NCBI RefSeq assembly: GCF_001514115.1
Contig: NZ_KQ948456.1
Location: 221,516 to 285,515, forward strand
Length of the DNA: 64,000 nucleotides
Source: Streptomyces olivochromogenes
Lineage (GTDB): Bacteria > Actinomycetota > Actinomycetes > Streptomycetales > Streptomycetaceae
Reading direction: 5' to 3'
Part shown: positions 53,875-62,147 of the stretch, piece by piece
Layout of the letters: each line of letters opens with the position of its first letter
Position numbering within the stretch: position 1 is the first letter of the stretch
Program-made: the position numbers and the translations under genes
The notes under the pieces: model-generated
What the model was told of the DNA's origin: nothing
The model's database searches: none
Seen by the model: the letters and a program-made list of their open reading frames with translations, nothing else

Positions 53875-54792
53875 ATGAACACGACACAGCGTCGTAGGCC
53901 GGAGCTGGCCGGCTTTCTACGCGGCCGGCGGGCGCGGGTGACACCCGCCGACGTGGGGATGCCCCCGGGCTTCCGACGCCGCACGCCGGGGCTGCGCCGC
54001 GAAGAGGTCGCGCAGCTCTCCGGGGTAGGTGTGACCTGGTACACATGGCTGGAGCAGGGCCGCCCCATCAACGCCTCTCCTCAGGTCCTGGACGCGGTGG
54101 CGCGCACCTTGCGCCTGGACCAGACCGAGCGGGAGCACCTGTACCACTTGGCCGAAGTGCCCTACGAGTCCGAGCCGGAGCTCCCCGCGCAGACCGTGAG
54201 CGCGGAGATCCAGGGCATCATCGACGCCCTCGATCCGCACCCGGCGGCGGTCTACAACTCGCGGTACGACATCCTGGCCGCCAACCCCCCTTACCGCGAC
54301 CTGTTCTTCGTGCCGCAGACGCTCGACATCGGCGTTCCCAACGTGCTGTGGACCCTGTTCACCGTGCCCGAGCCCGGCTGCCCCGTGGTGTTCCGGGACA
54401 GCGAACTGCCGTTGATGGTGGCGACGCTGCGCTCCGCGTACGGCAGACATGTCGGCGAGCCCGCCTGGGAGGACTACATACGCGGGCTGTCGGCCGCCAG
54501 CCCTCGCTTCGCCGAGTTGTGGGCGGGCGGGGACGTCCTCCCGCCGGGCCCGCGTGTGAAGACGTTCCGCCATGAGGCGGTGGGCGAACTGCGGATGACC
54601 TCGGTGTCGCTGTCCATCGACGGGATGCCGGAGTGCCGGATCGTCGCCTACACCCCGGACGACGAGAAGGCGCGCAAGGGTCTGGCGGTTCTGCGGGAGC
54701 GGCGGGAGCGGTTGTGGCCACCGTCACTCGCGGCCGCCACGGCGTCCCTGAGACCGATGTCGCCCATGTCACCGACAACCTTGGGGACATGA
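53875..54792 (+). CDS. MmyB-type helix-turn-helix transcriptional regulator (second copy type)
   Basis: A 305-residue protein with the same layout as the regulator at 490-1365: XRE helix-turn-helix (RRRTPGLRREEVAQLSGVGV, WYTWLEQGR) and a C-terminal MmyB ligand-binding domain (YNSRYDILAANPPYRDLFF, SPRFAELWAG). ATG 53875; GTG 53866 is an alternative. It should regulate the adjacent exporter. A tRNA-Ala copy lies directly downstream on the other strand. Confidence 0.9.
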   Translation: MNTTQRRRPELAGFLRGRRARVTPADVGMPPGFRRRTPGLRREEVAQLSGVGVTWYTWLEQGRPINASPQVLDAVARTLRLDQTEREHLYHLAEVPYESEPELPAQTVSAEIQGIIDALDPHPAAVYNSRYDILAANPPYRDLFFVPQTLDIGVPNVLWTLFTVPEPGCPVVFRDSELPLMVATLRSAYGRHVGEPAWEDYIRGLSAASPRFAELWAGGDVLPPGPRVKTFRHEAVGELRMTSVSLSIDGMPECRIVAYTPDDEKARKGLAVLRERRERLWPPSLAAATASLRPMSPMSPTTLGT

Positions 54793-54824
54793 AAAAAATC
54801 CCGCCCCTTGAAGGGAACGGGATT
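54792..54824 (-). terminator. Intrinsic terminator of tRNA-Ala copy 2
   Basis: On the minus strand AATCCCG (54824-54818) pairs with CGGGATT (54803-54797), and the second arm runs straight into a T tract of seven (54798-54792). It terminates the tRNA at 54874-54946. Confidence 0.82.
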
Positions 54825-54852
54825 CTCATCACTGATCTGTGCTGATCTTTGA

Positions 54853-54868
54853 CAACTCAAAAGAGTTG
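54853..54868 (-). other. Small stem-loop beside the tRNA-Ala 3' end
   Basis: CAACTC, loop AAAA, GAGTTG. Lies five bases beyond the tRNA 3' end, ahead of its terminator. May be a processing structure of the precursor. Confidence 0.45.
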
Positions 54869-54873
54869 ATCTG

Positions 54874-54946
54874 TGGAGCTAAGGAGAATTGAACTCCTGA
54901 CCTCCTGCATGCCATGCAGGCGCTCTACCAACTGAGCTATAGCCCC
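54874..54946 (-). tRNA. tRNA-Ala(GGC), copy 2
   Basis: Identical to the tRNA at 50361-50433, with G3-U70 and anticodon GGC, no genomic CCA. The identical block extends to 79 bp (50359-50437 versus 54872-54950). Its own terminator lies at 54792-54824. Confidence 0.97.
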
Positions 54947-55053
54947 TTGTGTTCTTCCCGCCCGGCGGGGCGAACAAGAAGAACTTTAGCCTGCGACCTG
55001 CCAGAAAGTGAAATCCGGTCCCGCCTGGCCCCCGGGACCGGACAGGGGGCCGC

Positions 55054-55803
55054 TCAGTCGTCGTCGCCGAGCACCGGCTCCGGCAGTGTGCCGGCGTTGT
55101 GCTCGAGCAGCCGCCAGCCCCGCGCGCCCTCTCCGAGGACGGACCAGCAGCAGTTGGAGAGGCCGCCGAGGCTCTCCCAGTGCCGGGACTCCAGGCCGAG
55201 CAGGCGCCCGATGGTGGTGCGGATGGTGCCGCCGTGGCTGACGACCACGAGGGTGCCGTCCTCGGGGAGCTTGTCGGCGTGACGCAGCACCACGGGGGCG
55301 GCGCGGTCGGCGACCTCGGTCTCCAGTTCACCGCCGCCGCGGCGCACCGGCTCACCACGCTTCCAGGCGGCGTACTCGTCGCCGTACTGGGCGATGATCT
55401 CCTCGTGCGTCAGCCCCTGCCAGACGCCCGCGTAGGTCTCGCGCAGGCCCTCGTCGTGGATGACGTCGATACCGGTGAGCGTGGACAGTTCGGCGGCCGT
55501 GTTCGCGGCACGCTGGAGGTCCGAGGCGACGATCACGTCGGGCTTCAGCGAGGCGAGCAGCCGGGCGGCGCGGCGGGCTTGGCCGATGCCCGTCTCGGTG
55601 AGCTCGACGTCCGTGGTGCCCTGGAAGCGGCGATCCACGTTCCAGGAGGTCTGGCCGTGCCGCCACAGGATGACGCGGCGACCGCGGCCCGGCTTCTCCC
55701 CGGCCTCGACGCCCGCGACGGTCGGCTGTCGCTGCACCTGGGCGTCACCCGTGGCGGAGGTCCTGGCCGCCTCGGCACCCGCCTCGGCACCCGCCGCGGT
55801 CAC
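55054..55803 (-). CDS. Histidine phosphatase (phosphoglycerate mutase-like)
   Basis: A 249-residue RHG-type phosphatase. The phospho-His motif is LWRHGQTSWN near residue 47, a later SHGGTIRTT supplies the second His, and VASDLQRAANTA is typical. Members of this group include broad phosphatases and cofactor-dependent mutases; the 249 residues include an Ala-rich N-terminal extension. The GTG 55803 overlaps the rsfS stop (GTGA) by four bases, so translation is probably coupled. Confidence 0.9.
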   Translation of the reverse strand: MTAAGAEAGAEAARTSATGDAQVQRQPTVAGVEAGEKPGRGRRVILWRHGQTSWNVDRRFQGTTDVELTETGIGQARRAARLLASLKPDVIVASDLQRAANTAAELSTLTGIDVIHDEGLRETYAGVWQGLTHEEIIAQYGDEYAAWKRGEPVRRGGGELETEVADRAAPVVLRHADKLPEDGTLVVVSHGGTIRTTIGRLLGLESRHWESLGGLSNCCWSVLGEGARGWRLLEHNAGTLPEPVLGDDD

Positions 55804-56243
55804 CGCAGCTCCCCGAATTCGACGGAGTCCTCCTCGGCCTGCAGCTTGGCGTGCTCGGCGGCCTTGCCGCGGGTGGCCTTGGCGTCGGCGGGCAGGTCAA
55901 GCTCCGGGCAGTCCTTCCACAGCCGCTCCAGAGCGTAGAAGACACGCTCCTCGCTGTGCTGCACGTGCACCACGATGTCGACGTAGTCGAGCAGTACCCA
56001 GCGGGCCTCGCGGTCGCCCTCACGGCGCACCGGCTTGACGCCGAGCTCCTTGTTCAGCCGCTCCTCGATCTCGTCGACGATCGACTTGACCTGGCGGTCG
56101 TTGGGGGCGGACGCCAGCAGGAAGGCGTCGGTGATCGAGAGAACGTCGCTGACGTCGTAGGCGATGATGTCGTGCGCGAGCTTGTCGGCGGCCGCTTGCG
56201 CGGCGGTGGTGATGAGCTCGATGGAGCGGTCCGTGGCGGTCAC
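55800..56243 (-). CDS. rsfS: Ribosomal silencing factor RsfS (Iojap)
   Basis: A 147-residue Iojap-family protein: DIIAYDVSDVLSITDAFLLASAPNDRQVKSI in segments, then ARWVLLDYVDIVVHVQ. RsfS binds L14 on the 50S subunit and blocks 30S joining when nutrients are low. GTG at 56243. It lies between the LCP-like and phosphatase genes; the nadD - LCP - rsfS - phosphatase order is a common actinobacterial cluster. Confidence 0.94.
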   Translation of the reverse strand: MTATDRSIELITTAAQAAADKLAHDIIAYDVSDVLSITDAFLLASAPNDRQVKSIVDEIEERLNKELGVKPVRREGDREARWVLLDYVDIVVHVQHSEERVFYALERLWKDCPELDLPADAKATRGKAAEHAKLQAEEDSVEFGELR

Positions 56244-56415
56244 TACGCGGCTTTCCGTCGGCGGTCAGTAATGACTCAAGGGTCTCACGGACCGCCGACG
56301 GCACCCCACGCGTTTCCGTGGCCACGTCCCGGGGACCCCGGAACGTGGCGCCGACCGCTCCACAGGGTCACCCGCGACCACTCTTGGTGATCACCCAGTG
56401 GAGTGGTCACCGCGA

Positions 56416-58239
56416 TCACCCGGTGGAGGTGGTCACCTTGTAGTCCTGGCCGAGGACCACCGAGACGTCCGCGTTGGACGAGCCACTGCCCTTCTTCACG
56501 GTGCTGGTGGGCAGGCCGAGGGTCTTCGCGACCTCGATGGCGTCGCTCTTCCTGGCGGCATCGGTGTACGTGATCTGGGACACGCTCTGGGCGGTGGCGG
56601 CGGTGCCGGAGTCCAGGAAGGTGTAGCCGCCGTTGACCAGCACGACGCGGGCCTTCTCGGTGGCGTCCTTGTTCCCGGTGGCGTTCTTGATACCGACACG
56701 GACTGCGGCACCGGCGTCGGGACTCTTGGCGGTGCCGCCAAGGACGTCCTTGACCACACTGTTGGTGGCGCTCTCGCTCAGAGTGCCGTCCTGCTGCACG
56801 GGCAGCAGTGCCGTCTTGTAGTCGCCGCCCTTGGCGAGGTCGGCGAGCTTGGCGAGGAAGGCGCCGAGGTCCTGGTCGGTCAGGGAGGGGTCGAGGATCT
56901 GCGCCAGGGTCTGGACGGTGGTGGTCGCGGCCTGCTTGTCCGAGGACAGCTTGCGCAGCACGCCCTGCATGACCTGTCCGAACCGCTCCAACTGCGCGTT
57001 CTGGGCTTCGCCGGAGGCTCGGTAGGTGGCGTAGGCGACGGCCATCTTGCCGCTGAGGGTCTGGTTCTCGCCCTTCTTCACGAGGGGCGCCTCGCCCTTC
57101 TTCTTCGCATCGGGGTCCGGCACATCGGCGTTGGTGGTGAGGTCGATGTTGCCGACGAGGTCGACGAGGTTGTTGAGGTAGGGGGTGTCGAGGCGCCAGG
57201 TGCCCTGGATGTTGGTCCCGAGCACCGTGTCGATCGCGTCCCGGGTCCCGGAGGAGCCGTCGTCGCCGACGGACTTGGCGAGCGTGGTCGTCGAGCCGCT
57301 GTCGTCGGTCAGGGCAAGGGAGTTGGGCAGCAGGACGGTGGTGCCCTGCTTGATGGTGGTGTTGTCGACGAGCAGCGCCGTGGAGGTGCCGCCGCCCTTC
57401 GTGTTGTGCAGGTGGACGACGATCACATCACGGTTCTGGGCACCCGTGGCCGTCGTCGCGGCGGACTTGCCGCCGGAGGAGGTGCCGGGCAGCTTCCCCG
57501 CGTACCAGAGGTAGCCGACACCGCCGACCACGACCAGGGCGAGCACCACGACCAGGGCGACGACCCTGCTGCGGGCGCGGCGCTTGGCCTCCTCGCGGCG
57601 CTCGGTGCGGTTCTCGGTGAAGTTGAGCCAGTCGATGACGTCTTCGGGCTCGGCTTCCTGCTCCTCGACGAAGGCGAACTGCTCGGTGCGGTAGTCCCGG
57701 TCGGCCCGGGGCTCGTTCTCCTCCGCGGGGCGCGCCTGCTGCGGGATGTAGGCGGTCTGTTCGGCGACCCGGGGCTGCTGCCCGGTGCTCGTGCCCGCGG
57801 CACCGGTACCGCTCCGGGACTGGGCCGCCCGCCCTGTCTGCCCGGCCTGACCAGCCTGCCCGGCCTGACCCGTGTGCGCCGACTGTGTCGTCTGTGCCGT
57901 CTGCCCGTAGGGGTCGTACGACGACGACGTCCCGGCGGCGCCGGACGTGCCGGCTCCGTACGGGTCGTAGGGGTCGTAGCCGGGGACCGCGGTCTGCTGA
58001 CCGGTGTCGTACGAGGACACGGGCTGCTGCTGACCGGTGTCATAGCCCCCCGCGCCGGTCGCGTAGGGGTCGTAGCCGTAGCCCTGGTGCTGCTGGGGCT
58101 GCTGCGGCTGCGCGTACGGGTCGTAGCCCTGTTGGGGCTGTTGGGGCGGCACCTGCCGGTACACAGGCTGCCCGAACTCGTCGTAGCCGACGAGCTCGTA
58201 CTGGTCGCCGCCCGCGTATCCGTCGTATCGGTCGTTCAC
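56416..58239 (-). CDS. LytR C-terminal domain/LCP-like membrane protein
   Basis: A 607-residue protein. The first ~230 residues are Gln/Tyr/Gly-rich and disordered (PPQQPQQGYDPYAQ-type units), then one membrane helix (VVALVVVLALVVVGGVGYLW), an LCP-like domain (about 290-480) and a LytR_C domain (about 500-600, VRVGIKNATGNKDATEKA). Canonical LCP ligases transfer teichoic acids or glycans and use conserved arginines in R-x-D-x-x-like motifs, which I do not see clearly in this domain (VIVVHLHNT in their place). Enzyme activity is uncertain. GTG 58239 with GAGGGG seven bases upstream. Confidence 0.85.
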   Translation of the reverse strand: MNDRYDGYAGGDQYELVGYDEFGQPVYRQVPPQQPQQGYDPYAQPQQPQQHQGYGYDPYATGAGGYDTGQQQPVSSYDTGQQTAVPGYDPYDPYGAGTSGAAGTSSSYDPYGQTAQTTQSAHTGQAGQAGQAGQTGRAAQSRSGTGAAGTSTGQQPRVAEQTAYIPQQARPAEENEPRADRDYRTEQFAFVEEQEAEPEDVIDWLNFTENRTERREEAKRRARSRVVALVVVLALVVVGGVGYLWYAGKLPGTSSGGKSAATTATGAQNRDVIVVHLHNTKGGGTSTALLVDNTTIKQGTTVLLPNSLALTDDSGSTTTLAKSVGDDGSSGTRDAIDTVLGTNIQGTWRLDTPYLNNLVDLVGNIDLTTNADVPDPDAKKKGEAPLVKKGENQTLSGKMAVAYATYRASGEAQNAQLERFGQVMQGVLRKLSSDKQAATTTVQTLAQILDPSLTDQDLGAFLAKLADLAKGGDYKTALLPVQQDGTLSESATNSVVKDVLGGTAKSPDAGAAVRVGIKNATGNKDATEKARVVLVNGGYTFLDSGTAATAQSVSQITYTDAARKSDAIEVAKTLGLPTSTVKKGSGSSNADVSVVLGQDYKVTTSTG

Positions 58240-58264
58240 CGGTGCCCCTCTCGGCTCACTCGCC

Positions 58265-58984
58265 TCACTCGCCGCGGTACAGCTCACGCTTGTCGATGTA
58301 GCGCACCACACCGTCCGGCACCAGGTACCAGACGGGGTCGCCCTTGGCGACTCTCGCACGGCAGTCTGTGGAGGAGATGGCCAGCGCGGGAACCTCGACC
58401 AGCGAGACGCCGCCCTCCGGAAGGCCCGGGTCGGTCAGGGTGTGACCGGGCCGGGTGACTCCGATGAAGTGCGCGAGGGAGAACAGCTCTTCCGCGTACC
58501 GCCAGGTGAGGATCTGACCGAGCGCGTCGGCACCGGTGATGAAGAACAGATCGGTGTCGGGGTTGAGCGCGCGCAGATCGCGCAGGGTGTCCGTGGTGTA
58601 GGTCGGGCCGCCGCGGTCGATGTCGATGCGGCTCACCGAGAACTGCGGGTTCTCGGCGGTGGCGATGACCGTCATCAGGTAGCGGTCCTCGGCCGGTGAG
58701 ACCTTCCGGTCGGACTTCTGCCACGGCTGCCCGGTCGGCACGAACACCACCTCGTCGAGGTGGAACTGCGCGGCGACCTCGCTGGCCGCCACGAGGTGCC
58801 CGTGGTGGATCGGGTCGAACGTTCCGCCCATGACGCCGAGGCGGCGCTTACCCGGATTCGAGGGGCCGTTCCCGGGGCCGGTCGTCAACCGACTCGCCCC
58901 GCCTCTCACCGGGCCGCCGAGCGCGTCACCCGCGGCGCCGCCGACGGCGCCGCTCTCCGTGTCACTCGCCGGACCGGTAGGCAT
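58265..58984 (-). CDS. nadD: Nicotinate-nucleotide adenylyltransferase
   Basis: A 239-residue nucleotidyltransferase: GGTFDPIHHGHLVAASE carries the HxGH motif and ISSTDCRARVAKGDPVWYLVP the ISSTxxR motif. NadD makes NaAD from nicotinic acid mononucleotide and ATP in NAD biosynthesis. The ATG at 58984 (MPTGPASD) with GGGAG eight bases upstream is preferred; ATG 58999 is an alternative. The N-terminal ~50 residues are Gly-rich and extra to the family. Confidence 0.93.
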   Translation of the reverse strand: MPTGPASDTESGAVGGAAGDALGGPVRGGASRLTTGPGNGPSNPGKRRLGVMGGTFDPIHHGHLVAASEVAAQFHLDEVVFVPTGQPWQKSDRKVSPAEDRYLMTVIATAENPQFSVSRIDIDRGGPTYTTDTLRDLRALNPDTDLFFITGADALGQILTWRYAEELFSLAHFIGVTRPGHTLTDPGLPEGGVSLVEVPALAISSTDCRARVAKGDPVWYLVPDGVVRYIDKRELYRGE

Positions 58985-59078
58985 GTCCTGCTCTCCCATG
59001 CGTGCAGACCCTACCGGCCCGGTCGACGGGCTCCGCCCGACAGGGGTCCCCGGGACGGCTCCGAACGGCCGAAAAGGC

Positions 59079-59240
59079 TCAGCGGTCGCGGTTGAAACGC
59101 GTCGTGATCCACAGCAGCAGGAGCAGCACGAACAGCGCGCCCCCGCCGGTCAGGAACGGGTTGAGGCTCTCGTGGTTGCCCCCCTGCTCGCCCTCGGCGG
59201 CAACGGTGACCAACTGTGCAGCGGTGCTGTGGAAGCTCAT
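59079..59240 (-). CDS. Small membrane protein (53 aa)
   Basis: A 53-residue frame from ATG 59240: MSFHSTAAQLVTVAAEGEQG, then a Gly-rich turn and one membrane helix (ALFVLLLLLWITT) ending in basic RFNRDR. A short hydrophobic helix with a basic cytoplasmic end is typical of Streptomyces small membrane proteins. Function unknown. It lies upstream of nadD, 94 bp from its start. Confidence 0.65.
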   Translation of the reverse strand: MSFHSTAAQLVTVAAEGEQGGNHESLNPFLTGGGALFVLLLLLWITTRFNRDR

Positions 59241-59394
59241 CTCGGCAGGACCTATCCGGTGTGGGCGGGATAAAGACGTCGGCCCATCGTATGCGGGGGC
59301 TTCGGCCGCGATCACGCCGACTCCGCCGTTGGGGACGCCGGTTGCTCCGGCCTCGCCGGCCGGCACACGCCTCGGTCGTCCCGCAAGTAGCCGC

Positions 59395-59430
59395 TTATAC
59401 CCGTTGTACCCGCTATACCCGCCGTACCCG
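59395..59430. repeat. 9-bp tandem repeat downstream of a small membrane gene
   Basis: Four units of YTRTACCCG (TTATACCCG, TTGTACCCG, CTATACCCG, CCGTACCCG) just beyond the stop of the gene at 59433-59591. The sequence resembles the gene's own final codons (GGGTACAAGCGGGAC on the minus strand), suggesting outward duplication. Confidence 0.75.
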
Positions 59431-59432
59431 CG

Positions 59433-59591
59433 TCAGTCGTCCCGCTTGTACCCGCGCAGCAGGAACCAGGCGGTCAGGCCCACCCCGACGATCATCACGA
59501 TCAGCACGACACGGAGCAGATTGCCCGGGCCTTGCTTGTCTGCCGCGTTCGCGGCCTCGGTGAGCCAGGCGGCTGCGGGGATGTGCTCCAT
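59433..59591 (-). CDS. Small membrane protein (52 aa), missed by length-filtered calls
   Basis: A 52-residue frame: MEHIPAAAWLTEAANAADKQ, then a membrane helix (LLRVVLIVMIVGVGLTAWFLL) and a basic RGYKRDD C terminus. GAAGGAG lies nine bases before ATG 59591, a strong ribosome-binding site. The layout (helix near the C terminus, then R-x-x-x-R-D) is like that of the 53-residue protein at 59079-59240. It is divergent from the M48 protease. Function unknown. Confidence 0.8.
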   Translation of the reverse strand: MEHIPAAAWLTEAANAADKQGPGNLLRVVLIVMIVGVGLTAWFLLRGYKRDD

Positions 59592-59694
59592 GGCGATGGA
59601 CTCCTTCTCTGTACTGCCCGTCCACGGTATCTCCGCCTAGGCTGGGCCGTGCCTTGGGGGCACATAGGGCACTCAGACGCGCATGGGGGAACAC

Positions 59695-60864
59695 ATGTCC
59701 GACAACGGCCACCAGCAGAACGGGCACGAGAACGTGCCGAGCAGGCAGCGCAGGCGCTTCGAGGGGATCTCCTCGCGCACCTACGAACACCCGGCGGACC
59801 GCTCGGCCCTGGTGGCCCTGCGCAAGCTCAGCGGCTTCGACACGGTCTTCAAGGCCCTGAGCGGCCTGCTGCCCGAGCGCAGCCTGCGGCTGCTGTTCCT
59901 GTCCGACTCGGTGCGCGTCTCGGACGCCCAGTTCGCGCACCTCAACACGATGCTGCGGGACGCCTGCCACATCCTGGACCTGGAGAAGGTCCCGCCGATG
60001 TACGTCGCCCAGGACCCGCAGCCGAACGCGATGTGCATCGGCCTGGACGAGCCGATCATCGTCGTGACGACCGGGCTCGTCGAGCTGCTGGACGAGGAGG
60101 AGATGCGGGCCGTCGTCGGGCACGAGGTCGGCCACGCACTCTCCGGCCACGCCGTCTACCGCACGATCCTGCTCTTCCTGACCAATCTGGCGCTCCGGGT
60201 GGCCTGGATCCCGCTGGGCAACATCGCGATCATGGCGATCGTGACCGCGCTGCGGGAGTGGTTCCGCAAGTCGGAGCTGTCGGCCGACCGGGCGGGGCTC
60301 CTCGTCGGGCAGGACCTGAAGGCCTCGATGCGTGGCCTGATGAAGCTCGCGGGAGGAAATCACCTGCACGAGATGAACGTGGACGCGTTCCTCGAGCAGG
60401 CCGAGGAGTACGAGGCCGGGGGCGATCTGCGCGACTCCGTGCTCAAGATCCTCAACACGCTCCCCCGCACGCACCCCTTCACCACCGTGCGCGCCGCCGA
60501 GCTGAAGAAGTGGGCCGAGTCCCGCGACTACCAGCGGATCATGGACGGTCACTATCCGCGGCGCTCCGAGGACAAGGAGACCTCGGTCTCGGACTCCTTC
60601 CGGCAGTCGGCGGCGAGCTACGCCACGGACGTCAAGAACTCCAAGGACCCGCTGATGAAGCTGGTCAGTGACATCGCGGGGGGCGCGGGCGACCTCGGCG
60701 GGCGGGTGCGGCGCGGGTTCGGAGGCTTCGCCGGCGGCGGCACCCCCAAGGACCAGACCGTCCCGAAGGACCAGACCGCCCAGAACGACCAGACCGCCCC
60801 CGAGGACCGGACCTCGCCGAAGGAGCAGCCGCCCCGGGACAGCACCCCCGAGGACGACGACTGA
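59695..60864 (+). CDS. M48-family metalloprotease (HtpX/Ste24-like)
   Basis: A 389-residue membrane-associated zinc protease. The catalytic motif is VVGHEVGHALSGH near residue 150, followed by a hydrophobic hairpin (YRTILLFLTNLALRVAW) and the third ligand in SELSADRAGLL. The C-terminal tail after residue 325 is Gly-rich and then repeats PKDQT-type units. M48 proteases act in membrane protein quality control. ATG 59695 with GGGGGAA upstream; ATG 59683 is an alternative. Confidence 0.9.
   Translation: MSDNGHQQNGHENVPSRQRRRFEGISSRTYEHPADRSALVALRKLSGFDTVFKALSGLLPERSLRLLFLSDSVRVSDAQFAHLNTMLRDACHILDLEKVPPMYVAQDPQPNAMCIGLDEPIIVVTTGLVELLDEEEMRAVVGHEVGHALSGHAVYRTILLFLTNLALRVAWIPLGNIAIMAIVTALREWFRKSELSADRAGLLVGQDLKASMRGLMKLAGGNHLHEMNVDAFLEQAEEYEAGGDLRDSVLKILNTLPRTHPFTTVRAAELKKWAESRDYQRIMDGHYPRRSEDKETSVSDSFRQSAASYATDVKNSKDPLMKLVSDIAGGAGDLGGRVRRGFGGFAGGGTPKDQTVPKDQTAQNDQTAPEDRTSPKEQPPRDSTPEDDD
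60745..60825 (+). repeat. 18-bp coding repeat in the M48 C-terminal tail
   Basis: Four to five 18-bp units encode (P/A)-(K/Q/E)-(D/N)-(D/R)-Q/R-T-type hexapeptides (PKDQTVPKDQTAQNDQTAPEDR). Confidence 0.75.
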
Positions 60865-60935
60865 CACACACGGGAGCCGCGGACGCGACGGTCACGGTCA
60901 GAACTTTGGGCGCCACGCCTTCGACCGTAAGGCCG

Positions 60936-62003
60936 TCAGACCCTCGGCTGCGAGCTCGTCGCCAGTGAGCCGCACAATGCCGTCGCGCTGCCCGTCGCGT
61001 ACGGGTCGGTGCCGGCCGGGCCGCCCGCCTTCGCCGTCTGGCCCGCGAGCAGCGGGTGCAGATGGGTCACCGAGTTCTCGGAGCAGGCGAGCGGTCCGGC
61101 CTGGACGTAGGAGACGACCACCTCGGCCTGGTGCATGCGCAGGTCGTCGCGGTCGAAGCGGAACTGCAGCTCGCGCCGGACGGTGAACAGCGAGGCCTTC
61201 GCGTCGGCGCCCGAGCCGGCCGGCTTCAGGGCGTACACGAAGGTGTGGTCGGCGACGACCTCAAGGGTGCTGGAGTCGAACTCGGCGGCCTGAAGCGTGC
61301 CCTGCACCCTGATCCTGGAGTCGGCGAGCCGGGCGCGGGTGGGGTCGAAGCGGACCAGCCAGCCGGTGGGCGCGTGCCGACCGTCGGCGGCCGGGTGGTC
61401 GAAGCTCTGGTCGAACTGGTCGAGCTGCTGGGGGGCGAGCAGGATCCGCACGGGCCGGTTGGTGACGCCCGCGAGTACCTCCGGGTCGAGCGAGGACTTC
61501 ACGAGGTAGTCCTTGGCGGTGGTCAGGGCGGCCACGACCTGGCTGTCGGAGAAGTGCGCGGTGCGCCGGTAGGCGGGCAGCGCGATGCCGTCGGCGCCGA
61601 CGGCGAACTGGGCGGCGGGGCTGTGCGCGTACAGCTCCTCGGCGCTCGTGGCCCCCGGCACGGCGGTCTGGGGCGCCAGGGGTATGACGGTCATCCGCAG
61701 CGGTTCGGGGGGCTGGGCGGCCGGGGTCTGGTACGGGTGGCGTACGCCCATGTAGATCGCGGTGCCGAAGGCGACGGCGATCAGCAGGACCAGGATCAGC
61801 GCCTGCCGGGGCAGACCGCGCTGGAGGGTGGGGCGGCGGCGTACGGCCGGGGCGTGGTCGGCCATCCGCTCCTGCGCGGAGAACTCCTGGAGGCGGGCAG
61901 CACGGACGAACGACTCGTCGAAGACGACGGATCGGTATTCGTCCTCTCCACCAGCGGGAGCGCCCTCGGGTGTCCCCTCAGGTGGGTCTCCAGGCCCGCC
62001 CAT
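60936..62003 (-). CDS. Membrane protein with N-terminal SVVFDExFVRAA motif
   Basis: A 355-residue protein. A Gly/Glu-rich N-terminal carries EYRSVVFDESFVRAARLQEF (residues about 22-41), shared with the protein at 62148-62798. A membrane helix (ALILVLLIAVAFGTAIYMG) follows, and then a ~240-residue extracytoplasmic domain with a few cysteines at the end (PLACSENS, TALCGS). I do not recognise the extracytoplasmic domain. ATG 62003. It is tandem with the following related gene, 145 bp apart. Confidence 0.8.
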   Translation of the reverse strand: MGGPGDPPEGTPEGAPAGGEDEYRSVVFDESFVRAARLQEFSAQERMADHAPAVRRRPTLQRGLPRQALILVLLIAVAFGTAIYMGVRHPYQTPAAQPPEPLRMTVIPLAPQTAVPGATSAEELYAHSPAAQFAVGADGIALPAYRRTAHFSDSQVVAALTTAKDYLVKSSLDPEVLAGVTNRPVRILLAPQQLDQFDQSFDHPAADGRHAPTGWLVRFDPTRARLADSRIRVQGTLQAAEFDSSTLEVVADHTFVYALKPAGSGADAKASLFTVRRELQFRFDRDDLRMHQAEVVVSYVQAGPLACSENSVTHLHPLLAGQTAKAGGPAGTDPYATGSATALCGSLATSSQPRV

Positions 62004-62147
62004 ACCTTCAGGGTAGGTCTCCGGGAGCTCAGGTAAACGCCGTGGTACACGACAACTTCTGACAGGTTCTCACCAGGATCGCCAAGGACCGTCGCGATCG
62101 TCAGCATGTTCGAAGTGCCGTCAGGGGTGGCGCGGGCGCCATGGGCG

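Noticed and set aside
50434..54873. Integrative element using tRNA-Ala as attachment site
   Set aside because: No integrase, excisionase or replication gene lies between the tRNA copies; simple duplication fits as well. Kept only as a finding on direct repeats.
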